Below, one piece after another: positions 54,904 to 63,800 of a stretch of DNA of 64,000 nt. How positions within the stretch are numbered: position 1 is the stretch's first letter; every line of letters starts with the position of its first letter. Under the pieces are notes generated by a model. That model was not told where the DNA came from and did not search any database. It worked only from the letters and a program-made list of their open reading frames with translations. This DNA comes from Phyllobacterium endophyticum (GTDB lineage Bacteria > Pseudomonadota > Alphaproteobacteria > Rhizobiales > Rhizobiaceae): positions 62,001 to 126,000 of the forward strand of contig NZ_PGGN01000004.1 in NCBI RefSeq assembly GCF_003010935.1, in the 5' to 3' direction. The translations under genes and the position numbers were made by a program.

Positions 54904-55257
54904 ATGTCATCCGATCGTCTCGACAACATTTTTTCGGCACTTGCAGATCCAACGCGCAGGGCGATCCTGGCGCGTCTGGCGCTTGGCACCACGACCGTGA
55001 CGGAATTGGCCGAGCCCTTCCGCATGTCTGGTCCTGCGGTGACAAAGCACCTCAAGGTCCTCGAACGGGCCGGATTGATCATTCGCGGCCGCGAGGCGCA
55101 ATGGCGTCCTTGCAGCCTCGACGCCGCCCCCCTCAAGGAGGTGCGAGACTGGCTCGAACATTACCGGCGCTTCTGGGAGACCAGCTTCGACCGGCTCGAC
55201 GAGTATTTGCAGGAGGTTCAGACAAATGGAGACCATGATGGCCAAGACAAAAATTGA
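54904..55257 (+). CDS. ArsR-family transcriptional regulator
   Basis: 117-residue winged-helix regulator. DNA-binding region: DRLDNIFSALADPTRRAILARLALGTTTVTELAEPFRMSGPAVTKHLKVLERAGLI. No metal-binding cysteines are seen, so it belongs to the ArsR group that pairs with AHSA1/SRPBCC proteins (as in this window) rather than metal sensors. The C-terminus overlaps the next gene by 32 bp. Confidence 0.9.
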   Translation: MSSDRLDNIFSALADPTRRAILARLALGTTTVTELAEPFRMSGPAVTKHLKVLERAGLIIRGREAQWRPCSLDAAPLKEVRDWLEHYRRFWETSFDRLDEYLQEVQTNGDHDGQDKN

Positions 55258-55711
55258 AGCCAACGCGTCAGCCGGTCGTGTTCTGACTATAACGCGCCTC
55301 TTCAATGCGCCGCCCGCGCTGGTGTTCGACGCCTTCTCCGATCCGAAACGCATGTTGCAGTGGCTCGGACCGCGTGACTATCCGGCAAGCTATGTCGAAA
55401 ACGACTTGCGCATCGGCGGCAAATGGCGTGCCTGCCTCGACAGCAAGGCCAGCGGCGAGAAGCTGTGGCATGGCGGGGTCTATCGCGAAATCGTCCCAGC
55501 CGAGCGCCTTGCATTCACATTTGCCTGGGACCAGGCAGATGGCAGGCCCGGCCTTCAGACCATCGTCAGTATCGATTTCGAAGGCAAGAACGGCAAGACA
55601 CTGATGACATTCCAGCAGAGCGAATTCGATACGCCCGAGACTTGCGATGGTCATCGGATGGGTTGGAACGGCGCCTTCGATCGCCTCGAAGAACTGCTGG
55701 CCCAGGATTGA
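55226..55711 (+). CDS. SRPBCC/AHSA1-family ligand-binding protein
   Basis: 161 residues. ATG 55226 follows AGGAGG with 9-bp spacing. LTITRLFNAPPALVFDAFSDPKRMLQWLGPRDYP opens the START-like AHSA1 fold, and SIDFEGKNGKTLMTFQQSEF plus GHRMGWNGAFDRLEELLA close it. Such proteins often bind a hydrophobic ligand and are encoded with an ArsR partner, forming a sensor-effector pair. The exact ligand is unknown. Confidence 0.9.
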   Translation: METMMAKTKIEANASAGRVLTITRLFNAPPALVFDAFSDPKRMLQWLGPRDYPASYVENDLRIGGKWRACLDSKASGEKLWHGGVYREIVPAERLAFTFAWDQADGRPGLQTIVSIDFEGKNGKTLMTFQQSEFDTPETCDGHRMGWNGAFDRLEELLAQD

Positions 55712-55752
55712 ACCCTTGCGGGAAACCAGGCATCCGGCAAACGGAGGAAGCC

Positions 55753-56523
55753 ATGCAACATGAGATCGTATCGCGCGACGAGTGGTTGAAAGCACGCGTG
55801 GCGCTGCTCGCCAACGAAAAGGCCTTCACACACGCCCAGGAGGAGATGAGCGCACAGCGTCGGGCCCTGCCCTGGGTCAAGGTGGAGAAGGAGTATGTTT
55901 TCGATAGCCGCTCCGGTAAAATGACGCTCTCCGATCTCTTCGACGGGCGAAGTCAGCTATTCATCAAGCACTTCATGATGGGCCCGGGCCAGGAACAGCA
56001 ATGCGTTGGCTGCACACTTGAAGTAGACCATGTGGACGGCTTGCTGGAACATCTTCAAAACCATGATGTCTCCTACGTCGCCGTGGCGCGGGCCCCTGTC
56101 GGCGAAATCGAAACCCTGCGCAAGGCGATGGGCTGGCGCTTCCCCTGGGTGTCGTCGTTTCACAGCGATTTCAACTATGATTTCCACGTGTCCTTCACTC
56201 CGAAAGAAGTCGCGGAGAAGAATGCCTTTTACAATTTTCGCCACACGCATGCGGGGCTCGAGGACTTGTCCGGCGAAAGCATCTTCTACAAGGATGACGA
56301 CGGCCAGATTTATCACACCTACTCGGCCTATAGCCGTGGCGGCGAACAGTTCCTCGGCATCTATGGCTATCTCGATGTCATGCCCAAAGGGCGGAACGAG
56401 ACCGGCCCACGTTACAATCTCGTAGACTGGGCACGGCCGAGGCCGACATATGGCAAAGGCGGCATGGTCGGCAACAATGGCCGGTATCATGCGCCAGATT
56501 GCGCTTGTTCAGCCCACACTTGA
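55753..56523 (+). CDS. DUF899-family thioredoxin-like protein
   Basis: 256 residues from ATG 55753 (ACGGAGGAAG upstream; the longer frame is rejected). EIVSRDEWLKARVALLANEKAFTHAQEEMSAQRRALPWVKVEKEYVFDSRSGKMTLSDLF matches DUF899, a thioredoxin-like fold family. HTYSAYSRGGEQFLGIYGYLDVMPKGRNE follows. The usual pattern with Cys is partly present: QCVGCTLEVDHVDG. The C-terminal PDCACSAHT is unusual. Third gene of the ArsR, AHSA1, DUF899 unit; roles of such operons are not established. Confidence 0.88.
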   Translation: MQHEIVSRDEWLKARVALLANEKAFTHAQEEMSAQRRALPWVKVEKEYVFDSRSGKMTLSDLFDGRSQLFIKHFMMGPGQEQQCVGCTLEVDHVDGLLEHLQNHDVSYVAVARAPVGEIETLRKAMGWRFPWVSSFHSDFNYDFHVSFTPKEVAEKNAFYNFRHTHAGLEDLSGESIFYKDDDGQIYHTYSAYSRGGEQFLGIYGYLDVMPKGRNETGPRYNLVDWARPRPTYGKGGMVGNNGRYHAPDCACSAHT

Positions 56524-56532
56524 AGAACGCCG

Positions 56533-56781
56533 ATGTGCTGCGTGCTCACGGCCCTGCTGGTTACCTTCTTTACGGCTTGGCGAGCGCGGCTCAAAACCAT
56601 GATCGAGTGCTGGCCGCAGGTGCGGATCGCCACCACATTAGTTACCGCGACGATAGTATTCGTCGCGGTCTCGGCCGTGGCGGCGGAGCACGCGTGGCAT
56701 TATCTTTCTCGCGCCCAGGCGAATGAACGCACGGTCCTGGCCGAGTTCATGGCGCAGCCGATTTGCCGCGGGAGCAATTGA
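56533..56781 (+). CDS. Possible small membrane protein
   Basis: An open frame of 82 residues lies 9 bp after the DUF899 gene. It has one long hydrophobic region, VRIATTLVTATIVFVAVSAVA, and a polar C-terminus. No ribosome-binding site stands out; ATG 56599 is an alternative start. I do not recognise a family. It may be a real membrane peptide of the same operon or chance. Confidence 0.3.
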   Translation: MCCVLTALLVTFFTAWRARLKTMIECWPQVRIATTLVTATIVFVAVSAVAAEHAWHYLSRAQANERTVLAEFMAQPICRGSN

Positions 56782-56861
56782 CAGCTCAAGGCGGCATCGA
56801 TCACCGCAATCTGTTGCCAATTCTGGCGCGGACCGACTTCATTCCGGAAAGGTCCAAGGAA

Positions 56862-56894
56862 TAGAAAAAGGCCCGGGAGATCATACCGGGCCTT
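56862..56894 (-). terminator. Rho-independent terminator of the MFS gene
   Basis: AAGGCCCGG (56868-56876) and CCGGGCCTT (56886-56894) form a perfect 9-bp stem; on the minus strand it is followed by TTTTTCTATT. It lies about 40 bp after the MFS stop. Confidence 0.85.
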
Positions 56895-56931
56895 GTTCGT
56901 CGCACCTATCGAATATCCGATGAGAATCCCG

Positions 56932-58140
56932 CTATTCTGCCGCGGCTTCCACCTCGACGATCCTGCGGCGGGCAATGGTGGTTTGCGTGACGATCAACGC
57001 ACCCGTAGCGCAAAGCGCGATGCCCGCCGCCATTGGCAAGGCGGTACCGTCAAAGAACAGACCAGCGACACCCATGGCGAGAGCGGCGGTGACGAATTGC
57101 AGCGTGCCCATCAAAGCCGAGGCTGTGCCGGCAATTTCCCCGTGATCCTCGAGCGCAAGCACGCCGGTTGTCGGCAGGACAAGGCCAAGAAAGCCATAGC
57201 CAATGAAAAGGAAGGTTGCCATGACCGGCAGTTGATTGAAGCCGAGGCTCATGACCAGGACCATGGCAAGCATGGATAGCGAAAAGCCGGTGACGGCATT
57301 GCGCATCACGCGAACGAGGCCGTATCGGGCCCCGAGCCAGCCCGTCAATTGCGAGACAGCGAAGAACGACACGGCATTGACCGAGAAGGCGAAGCTGTAC
57401 TGGGTGGGTGTCAAACCGTAGTGGTCGATGAGTACGAAGGGCGAGTTCGCGAGATAAACCAGGAAGCTCGAGAGGCCAAGACCGCCTATAAAGGTGAGCG
57501 TCAGGAAGTTCCCATCCTTCAACAGCAGGCGATAGGCTGCCATGGCACTGCCCAGACCGCTTTCCGAGCGCGCGTCCTTCGTCCGCGTTTCTTTCAACTG
57601 CGCTGAGAGAAGAATCAGGCCGAGAAACGCTGCGATCATGACCGCCCAGAACACGCCGCGCCAGCCAAAGAAGACGATGACGGCGCTGCCTGTCAGCGGA
57701 GCGAGGATCGGCGAGATGCTGAAAACGAGCATCAGCAGTGACATCAGCCGTGCAGCCTGCACGCCGGTATGCATGTCGCGAACGATGGCACGCGGAATAA
57801 CCATCCCGGCCGCGCCGCCGATACCCTGCAGGAAGCGGAAGGCGATCAATGTTTCAACATCACTTGCCAGCGCACAGCCGATACTGGCAACCGCGAACAG
57901 CCCTATGCCCATATAAAGCGGCGCCTTCCGGCCCCACATATCAGAAATCGGCCCATAGAAGAGCTGGGCAACTGCAAACGGGATGAAGAAGGCGAGAAGG
58001 CTCATCTGCACGGCATTGTTGCTGGCACCGAGATCCTGGCCGATCGATGGCATAGCCGGCAGATACATGTCGATCGCGAAGGGACCGATGGCTGTCAGGA
58101 GACCAAGGATGAGGGCAGTACGAAAGAATGAGCTTGTCAT
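56932..58140 (-). CDS. MFS multidrug efflux transporter (Bcr/CflA family)
   Basis: Drug:H+ antiporter of 402 residues and 12 helices. The N-terminal TAIGPFAIDMYLPAMPSIGQDLGASNNAVQMSLLAFFIPFAVAQLFYGPISDMWGRKAPLY shows the DHA1 motif A (GPISDMWGRK) and the Bcr/CflA DMYLPAMP motif; RFLQGIGGAAGMVIPRAIVRD is motif C/Bcr-specific. Divergent from a TetR regulator that probably represses it. Substrates unknown; chloramphenicol, bicyclomycin or dyes are typical of the family. Confidence 0.92.
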   Translation of the reverse strand: MTSSFFRTALILGLLTAIGPFAIDMYLPAMPSIGQDLGASNNAVQMSLLAFFIPFAVAQLFYGPISDMWGRKAPLYMGIGLFAVASIGCALASDVETLIAFRFLQGIGGAAGMVIPRAIVRDMHTGVQAARLMSLLMLVFSISPILAPLTGSAVIVFFGWRGVFWAVMIAAFLGLILLSAQLKETRTKDARSESGLGSAMAAYRLLLKDGNFLTLTFIGGLGLSSFLVYLANSPFVLIDHYGLTPTQYSFAFSVNAVSFFAVSQLTGWLGARYGLVRVMRNAVTGFSLSMLAMVLVMSLGFNQLPVMATFLFIGYGFLGLVLPTTGVLALEDHGEIAGTASALMGTLQFVTAALAMGVAGLFFDGTALPMAAGIALCATGALIVTQTTIARRRIVEVEAAAE

Positions 58141-58308
58141 GGTGGTGATCTTTCAGAAAAACGGCGCGACGGGACTTGCTTCGCGCCACATCGCTCTCAG
58201 GAGAGGTTTAACTGTCGGGAGCCAGCATGAGTGCGCGACATCGGGAGGAAAGCACATTCGGCTGGCGAAAAAAGCCGTGTCAACAAACTTGGACACCCGC
58301 GTCAAAAC

Positions 58309-58324
58309 TAGACACCATTGTCTA
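58309..58324. promoter_or_regulatory. Palindromic operator between MFS and TetR genes
   Basis: TAGACACCATTGTCTA is an inverted repeat (TAGACA-CCAT-TGTCTA) 28 bp upstream of the TetR ATG, in the region shared with the divergent MFS gene. A plausible TetR operator; role inferred. Confidence 0.55.
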
Positions 58325-58352
58325 AAACGTCAAGACGCATTATCTTCTCGTC

Positions 58353-59048
58353 ATGAAAGATCGCGAACAGTCGAAGGCAACCGGGCATACCCAGCGCGGC
58401 CAACGCGCCAAACGTATTTCCATATTGGACGCTGCTGCGCAGGTTTTCTGCCGCGAAGGGTTTTCAGGGGCGAGTATCGACGAGATTGCGGTAGAGGCAA
58501 GCGTATCCCGCCAGACGATATATAATCACTACCGCGAAAAGGAAACTCTGTTTACGGCAGTGGTCGAGGATATCATGGATCGTGCGAACGCCACGCTTTT
58601 CTCCATATTATCGACGTTTCCCGACAAGCCCGACCACCTTGAGGACGATCTGACGGCTTTTGCCATTCGTTTCACCAAGAACTGCCTGTGCAATCAGGAC
58701 GGCAAGTTTCTTCGCAAGCTCGTACAGTCCGAAGGCGAGCGCTACCCCCACCTTTTTGCGACATGGCGCCAGCACGGTCCCGGCAAGATCGGGGCGGCGC
58801 TGGGCGCACTTTTTGCCCGGCTCAGCCACAAGGGCGCGCTCAAGATCGACGATTTCGATCTCGCTGCCCGGCAATTTCTCGCCTTGATCACCGCAGATTT
58901 GCAGATGATCACCCTGTTTGGCGGAACGCCTACGGATGAGGAACTTGAGCGCGCTGCACGCAATGCTGTCCAGACCTTTCTGCGCGCCTATGCTGGGCAG
59001 ATCGGCGAAACAGTATCCCGCGCGCCGGAGCTCGCCATCATCAGCTGA
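58353..59048 (+). CDS. TetR-family regulator of the divergent MFS pump
   Basis: 231 residues. DNA-binding domain: AKRISILDAAAQVFCREGFSGASIDEIAVEASVSRQTIYNHYREKETLFTAVVE, residues 18-70. The C-terminal part resembles the TetR_C_7 (AefR-like) group: LVQSEGERYPHLFATWRQHGPGKIGAALGALFARL. It is divergent from a Bcr/CflA-type transporter with a palindrome between them. The ligand is probably a pump substrate; this is inference. Confidence 0.9.
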   Translation: MKDREQSKATGHTQRGQRAKRISILDAAAQVFCREGFSGASIDEIAVEASVSRQTIYNHYREKETLFTAVVEDIMDRANATLFSILSTFPDKPDHLEDDLTAFAIRFTKNCLCNQDGKFLRKLVQSEGERYPHLFATWRQHGPGKIGAALGALFARLSHKGALKIDDFDLAARQFLALITADLQMITLFGGTPTDEELERAARNAVQTFLRAYAGQIGETVSRAPELAIIS

Positions 59049-59236
59049 CGTTGTCGGATTTGCGCCAATTTGCTTCCAGTTTCGCTCTTTCTGTTCCTCC
59101 ATTACGGCGGGAAATGCTAAATTCATCCGGTGGGCTGACAAGCAGTCGCAATTCCGCTAGCCATGGGCCATAATGGTTGATGATGACCGCCATCTCCGCT
59201 TGACAGGGAGGGGTAAATTCATGGGATAAAGAGTGC

Positions 59237-59815
59237 ATGCCACAGGATATGATCCGCTACGATATACTTGCCCAGGAAGCGCTACGCGGCGTGATCCGGA
59301 AAGTGCTTGGCGAAGTCGCCAAGGCAGGTCTGCCCGGCAACCATCATTTCTTCGTGACGTTTCTCACTGGTGCGGCGGGCGTTCGCATATCCTCGCGCCT
59401 GCATGAAAAATATCCCGAACAGATGACGATCGTCCTGCAACACCAGTTCTGGGACCTGCAGGTTACGGACACGCTGTTCGAAGTTGGACTGTCCTTTGGC
59501 GATGTTCCCGAACGTCTGGTCGTGCCCTTCTCGGCGATTCGCGGATTTTACGATCCTTCTGTCAATTTCGAGCTTGAGTTCGATGTCGAGGTGGAAGAGA
59601 CCGTGGGCGACAATGACCAGGGTATCACAAGCATAGCCCCCATTCCCCAGGCCGATAAGCCGAAGCTCGCAACGCCGGGCGCCAAGCCGAAGCCGCCGGC
59701 AAAGACGCTTAAGAAACCGGTCAAGGCTGCCGATGACAAGCAGGACGCCGACGGCAGCGGAGACAAATCCACCGCCTCCGTGGTATCGCTGGATTCTTTC
59801 CGCAAGAAGAAATGA
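59237..59815 (+). CDS. sspB: SspB-like ClpXP adaptor
   Basis: 192 residues. The N-terminal SspB fold is clear: DMIRYDILAQEALRGVIRKVLGEVAKAGLPGNHHFFVTFLTGAAGVRISSRLHEKYPEQMTIVLQHQFWDL. The linker (about 125-180) is acidic then Lys/Pro-rich. The C-terminus VVSLDSFRKKK is the conserved alphaproteobacterial ClpX-binding peptide. SspB brings SsrA-tagged proteins to ClpXP; ssrA lies 4.5 kb away. It precedes DUF4169 and a ribbon-helix-helix gene on the same strand. Confidence 0.92.
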   Translation: MPQDMIRYDILAQEALRGVIRKVLGEVAKAGLPGNHHFFVTFLTGAAGVRISSRLHEKYPEQMTIVLQHQFWDLQVTDTLFEVGLSFGDVPERLVVPFSAIRGFYDPSVNFELEFDVEVEETVGDNDQGITSIAPIPQADKPKLATPGAKPKPPAKTLKKPVKAADDKQDADGSGDKSTASVVSLDSFRKKK

Positions 59816-59822
59816 CGCGGCC

Positions 59823-60035
59823 ATGGCCGAGCTTGTGAACCTTCGACTGGTAAGAAAGCGCAAGGCCAAAGAGGCTGCGGAGAAAACCGCCGCCGAAAAC
59901 AGGATCCTGTCCGGACGGACCAAGGCCGAAAAGCAGTTTGATCGGCAAGCCAAGCGCAAGACCGCGCGTTTTCTGGACGATCACCGCCTTGGAACAAGGA
60001 ATGCCGCCACGGAAGACGAGCCAGGCGGCAAGTGA
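59823..60035 (+). CDS. DUF4169-family small protein
   Basis: 70 residues, highly basic and helical (LRLVRKRKAKEAAEKTAAENRILSGRTKAEKQFDRQAKRKTARFLDDHR), matching DUF4169, a short alphaproteobacterial family usually encoded next to sspB. ATG 59823 lies 7 bp after the sspB stop. It overlaps the next gene by 4 bp. Function unknown; the charge suggests nucleic acid or ribosome contact, which is only inference. Confidence 0.85.
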   Translation: MAELVNLRLVRKRKAKEAAEKTAAENRILSGRTKAEKQFDRQAKRKTARFLDDHRLGTRNAATEDEPGGK

Positions 60036-60295
60036 GCGTCCGCAAGCGCTCCGTTACAATCCGCGGGCACCGCACGAGCTTCTCGCTCGAAGACCCGTTT
60101 TATGAAATCATTGCATCGATAGCCGCCGACCGCGGATTGACCCTTGCGGGTTTGATCGCCGAGATCGACGAAGGCCGGGATCGCAATTTCAACCTGTCAT
60201 CGGCGCTTCGCATCTATGCGTTGAACTGGGTGAGAAGCGACAGCAGGAAAAGCGTCCAGACACCTGTTTCGACTCATGAATATCCCGAACGATAA
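60032..60295 (+). CDS. Ribbon-helix-helix domain protein
   Basis: 87 residues from GTG 60032, overlapping DUF4169 in GTGA. VRKRSVTIRGHRTSFSLEDPFYEIIASIAADRGLTLAGLIAEIDEG matches the ribbon-helix-helix_4 family; the first strand SVTIRGHRTSF would contact DNA. The third member of the sspB-DUF4169-RHH unit, it may act as a regulator of its own operon. Members are widespread in alphaproteobacteria, with few studied. Confidence 0.85.
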   Translation: MSVRKRSVTIRGHRTSFSLEDPFYEIIASIAADRGLTLAGLIAEIDEGRDRNFNLSSALRIYALNWVRSDSRKSVQTPVSTHEYPER

Positions 60296-60373
60296 ATTTT
60301 CGTCCCGCTGTGTCGGATCGGCGCCGCCTGCTTCGTCCTAGTGATAGTTGCAGCCCTCATGAAAGGAAAAACA

Positions 60374-60859
60374 ATGCCTGCCAAACAAAAGATCACTCCC
60401 TGCCTCTGGTTCAATGGAAACGCCGCGGAGGCGATGGATTTTTACATGTCCATTTTCGAGGACAGCAAAATCCTGAACACGACCAACTGGGGCAAAGAGG
60501 GAGGCAGCAAGGAAGGCTCACTGCTCGTCGCGACTTTCCAGCTTGCAGGCCAGGAATATATCGCTCTGAATGGCGGGCCGGACTTCCAGTTTTCCGAGGG
60601 CATTTCGCTATCCATCGCTTGCGAAACCCAGGAGGAGGTCGATAGGCTGACCGAAAAACTGACGGCCGATGGCGGGCAGATTCGGCCCTGCAGCTGGGTC
60701 AAGGACAAGTTTGGCCTGTCTTGGCAGATAGTTCCGACCATTCTTCCGGAGATGCTGCGGGACAAGGACCAGGCGAAAGCCGACCGTGTCATGGCAGCGA
60801 TGATGAAGATGTACAAAATCGACATCCAGAAAATCAAGGACGCCTACAACCAGGCATAA
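60374..60859 (+). CDS. VOC-family protein (PhnB-like)
   Basis: 161 residues from ATG 60374 after GAAAGGAAAA. PAKQKITPCLWFNGNAAEAMDFYMSIFEDSKILNTTNWG and GPDFQFSEGISLSIACETQEEVDRLTEKLTADGGQIRPCSWVKDKFGLSWQIVPTILPEML match the 3-demethylubiquinone-9/PhnB VOC family. Metal ligands typical of glyoxalases are not all present, so enzyme activity is uncertain. Single gene, before the convergent AsmA gene. Confidence 0.9.
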   Translation: MPAKQKITPCLWFNGNAAEAMDFYMSIFEDSKILNTTNWGKEGGSKEGSLLVATFQLAGQEYIALNGGPDFQFSEGISLSIACETQEEVDRLTEKLTADGGQIRPCSWVKDKFGLSWQIVPTILPEMLRDKDQAKADRVMAAMMKMYKIDIQKIKDAYNQA

Positions 60860-60875
60860 GCAGTCGATGTCTGCG

Positions 60876-63800
60876 TTACTGAACCTTCGGTACCGCAGAC
60901 CGGGGCTCCAGCGTCTTCAGGAACTCGTCCACTGACTGCTTGTCCAACGCGCCGACGCCCGGCGGTGCGGTCCCACCTTGGACAGGCGGTGCCTGTGGGC
61001 CCGGGACGGAGGCTGGTGCGGGCTGCGACTGCTCGATCGCCTTGCGCGCGGCATCTTCGGCCGCTCGCCTTTCGTCCGCCGCGCGCTGCTCGGCCGCTCG
61101 CTTCTCGTCGGCCGCACGCTGCTCGGCCCCGCGCCTTTCCGCTTCGGCTCGTTCAGCGGCGGCGCGCGCCTCCTGCTCCGCCCTGAGCCGGGCTTCTTCG
61201 GCAAGCCGCACGCGTTCGTTTGCACGAGCCTGGTAGAGTTGCACTTCCCGGCGCAGGCGCTGTTTTTCCACAAGCGCCGCCTGCATCGTTTCGACGCGCT
61301 GTTGCTCGCGCTCGAGCGTGCGCTGCGTCAGGAATTGTTCGAGCGGCTGACGATTCAGTGTCAGCTTTGGATTGTCCGCTGGACCAGCCAGTGTGAATTC
61401 GATGACGGGATCCGCTCCCGCAACGACAGCCTTGCCCGGGTCGAATGCGAGACGCCCCTGCGACGCGACGCTCATATCCGGAAAACTCAGGCGCAGATCA
61501 GCACCGAGAGTCGCGGCGTCGCTCTGGAGCTGGAATGTCGATGTTCGCGCGATGCCGCCGGCAATGGTGAAAGCGAACTCTGCCGCTCCGGCATTGAACG
61601 TCCCGTTGTAAAGGTGTTGTCCGATAGTGGCGGTTACGGCGGCAGCGTCGACGGGACCTTCCATCGCATCCGCTTCGCCGAGAATTGGTTTCAAGGCATC
61701 AGGATTGATGGCATCGATGGCAAGATCGGCGACGGACACAACGCCTGAACCGGCGATGGATTCCATCATCTCCGCAATGGTCGTGCCTGTCGCGTTGACC
61801 GACGCGGATATGTTCGCCTGACCCTTCAGCGGTGTCTGCTCGTCATTGCGCTTGTAGAGAGCCTCGAGACTTGTCCGGTCGAGGGAGAACTGCCCCGTTG
61901 CAAGCCCGGTGCCGCTGGTGTTGCGCAACTCGAACATGCCATGAAACTCGCCGCCAAGGAGTTCACCCTTTGCGTCCGCCAGGCGCAATGAGCCGTCCTT
62001 CAACACGGCGTTCGTCTGGAATTTTCCGATCGTGCCGAGGATACCGGCAGGCGCTTGCGCCGCATTGACCTTCACATTGAAGCTGACCGGAAAGAGCGGT
62101 GCGGCAGCGAAACTCTGACTGGGCCAGGCGCTGCGGCCATCCGTATCGAGCGCACTCGTACCGAGCATGAATTGCGCCAATGACGGAAGATCGAGTTGTG
62201 CCAGCGTCAGATCGCCTTGGGCCGCAGGCACGCCATTCTCGATATCGAAGCCGAGGCGACCGGCGATTTTCGTGCCGCTCACGTCGCCATTCAGATCGGG
62301 TAGCGTCAGCCTACCCTTCGAAAACTGGAAACTGCTCGCCATGTCCACCGGCATTCCATTGCCGAAACCCGGAAATGAATAGCCTGCCGTCGCGACGTAG
62401 GGTTCAAGGTCCACGGCCTTGATCGACGCACGGCCCTCGCCGCTGAGTTCGCCGCCTACGGTTCTGAAACTGCCGTCGAGCAGCGCTTGAGCGTCGGAGG
62501 ACTTGAGCGAAAGCTGCGTCTGCAGGCCCTCGTTCTCGTTGCCCTTCAATGCAAGGTCCGCTTCGAGCTCGCCAGCCATGCCGAGCGGCAGCGCAGGGAG
62601 CCCTAAAAGTGCCATGAGCGCCTCGGCATGTTCGCTGCGGGCATCCATCGTCAGCTCCAGCGAACGCAACTTGTCTGTGTTCTCCGTGGTCGTGCCAGAA
62701 AGTGTCACGTTCATTCCGCCGGTCTTTCCGGCGGCACTCAATGACAATTCTGACCCGTTTTTGCCGTGCACGGTGTTGGCGAGAACATTCAGGTGGGTTT
62801 CTTCGAACAAACCGGGGAAGCGAGCGGCATTTGCGCTGAGGGTCCTGATGAACGGAAACTCCGGGAAGCGCGCCGTCACTGCTGCAAGGAATGGAGCAAG
62901 GTTGTCGGACAGGATCGTCGAGTCTATCGATCCCGAAGGTTCCTGCCTGAACGGTTCGAGTTTGCCGGTGGCGGTGATGGTCGTACCCGCGACGTTGCCG
63001 ATGGTCAGGCGATCAATGTCAAAAACGCCGTCCCTCAGACGAAAGGCGGTATCCAGCGTTTCCGCGACCATCCTGTCATGGGTGACCGGCCCGGCCTTCA
63101 GTTGAACGTCGAGATCCTCCCCGCGCAATTGCGGCGAGCCGCCGGCCGATGTTGTGCCATTGTAGCCGAAGATGGCCGCGAAAGCCTCCAATGCATCGGC
63201 GTCCAGCGCCCCGCCCTCAAGCGTCAGCTGCGTCAATGGCAGCGACTCTCCCTTGGCACTACGTACCAGCCAACCTTTGAGCGATGCACCGCCAAGCGCC
63301 AGCTCAAGATTATCGACCTTCTGCAACTCGTCGTGCAGGCTGACATCGGCGGAGAAACCGGCACCGGGCAAGCGCCGGATAGATTCATCGACCGAATCCG
63401 TCAGCCATGCGGCGAGCCCCGAGGGCTGACGCGAAGCGACGAGCAACTGGCCGTCAAAGCCGAAACCTTCGCCAACCTGCAATGTACCCTTGGCCTCGAA
63501 CTGGGTTCTCCCCGGCAGTTCCGCCTTGACCTGATTGATCTGCCACGCCCCGTTGGCCGGCGCCGCATCGATCGTCACGGAACGGATCGTCGTATCGCCC
63601 GCCACAATCGCCGGAAGTTTCAGATCGATGGTGCCGGGAACCGTCGGAATGGGCAGTTGATCCATCAGACGCCGGAAGACTCCCAGCCGCTCCGCCGCAG
63701 TGGCCGCATCGGGAGCAGTGCCTTTGGCCTCCTGGGGCTCGTCCTTGAAAGTGACCTGCTGTCCGTCCGCCTTGATTTCAAAGCGAGGATCACTGCCATA

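Larger units (their letters stand above)
56524..56931. other. Convergent region between DUF899 and MFS genes
   Basis: 408 bp holding the possible small frame at 56533-56781 and a terminator at 56862-56894 for the minus-strand MFS gene. Otherwise I see nothing in it. Confidence 0.5.
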
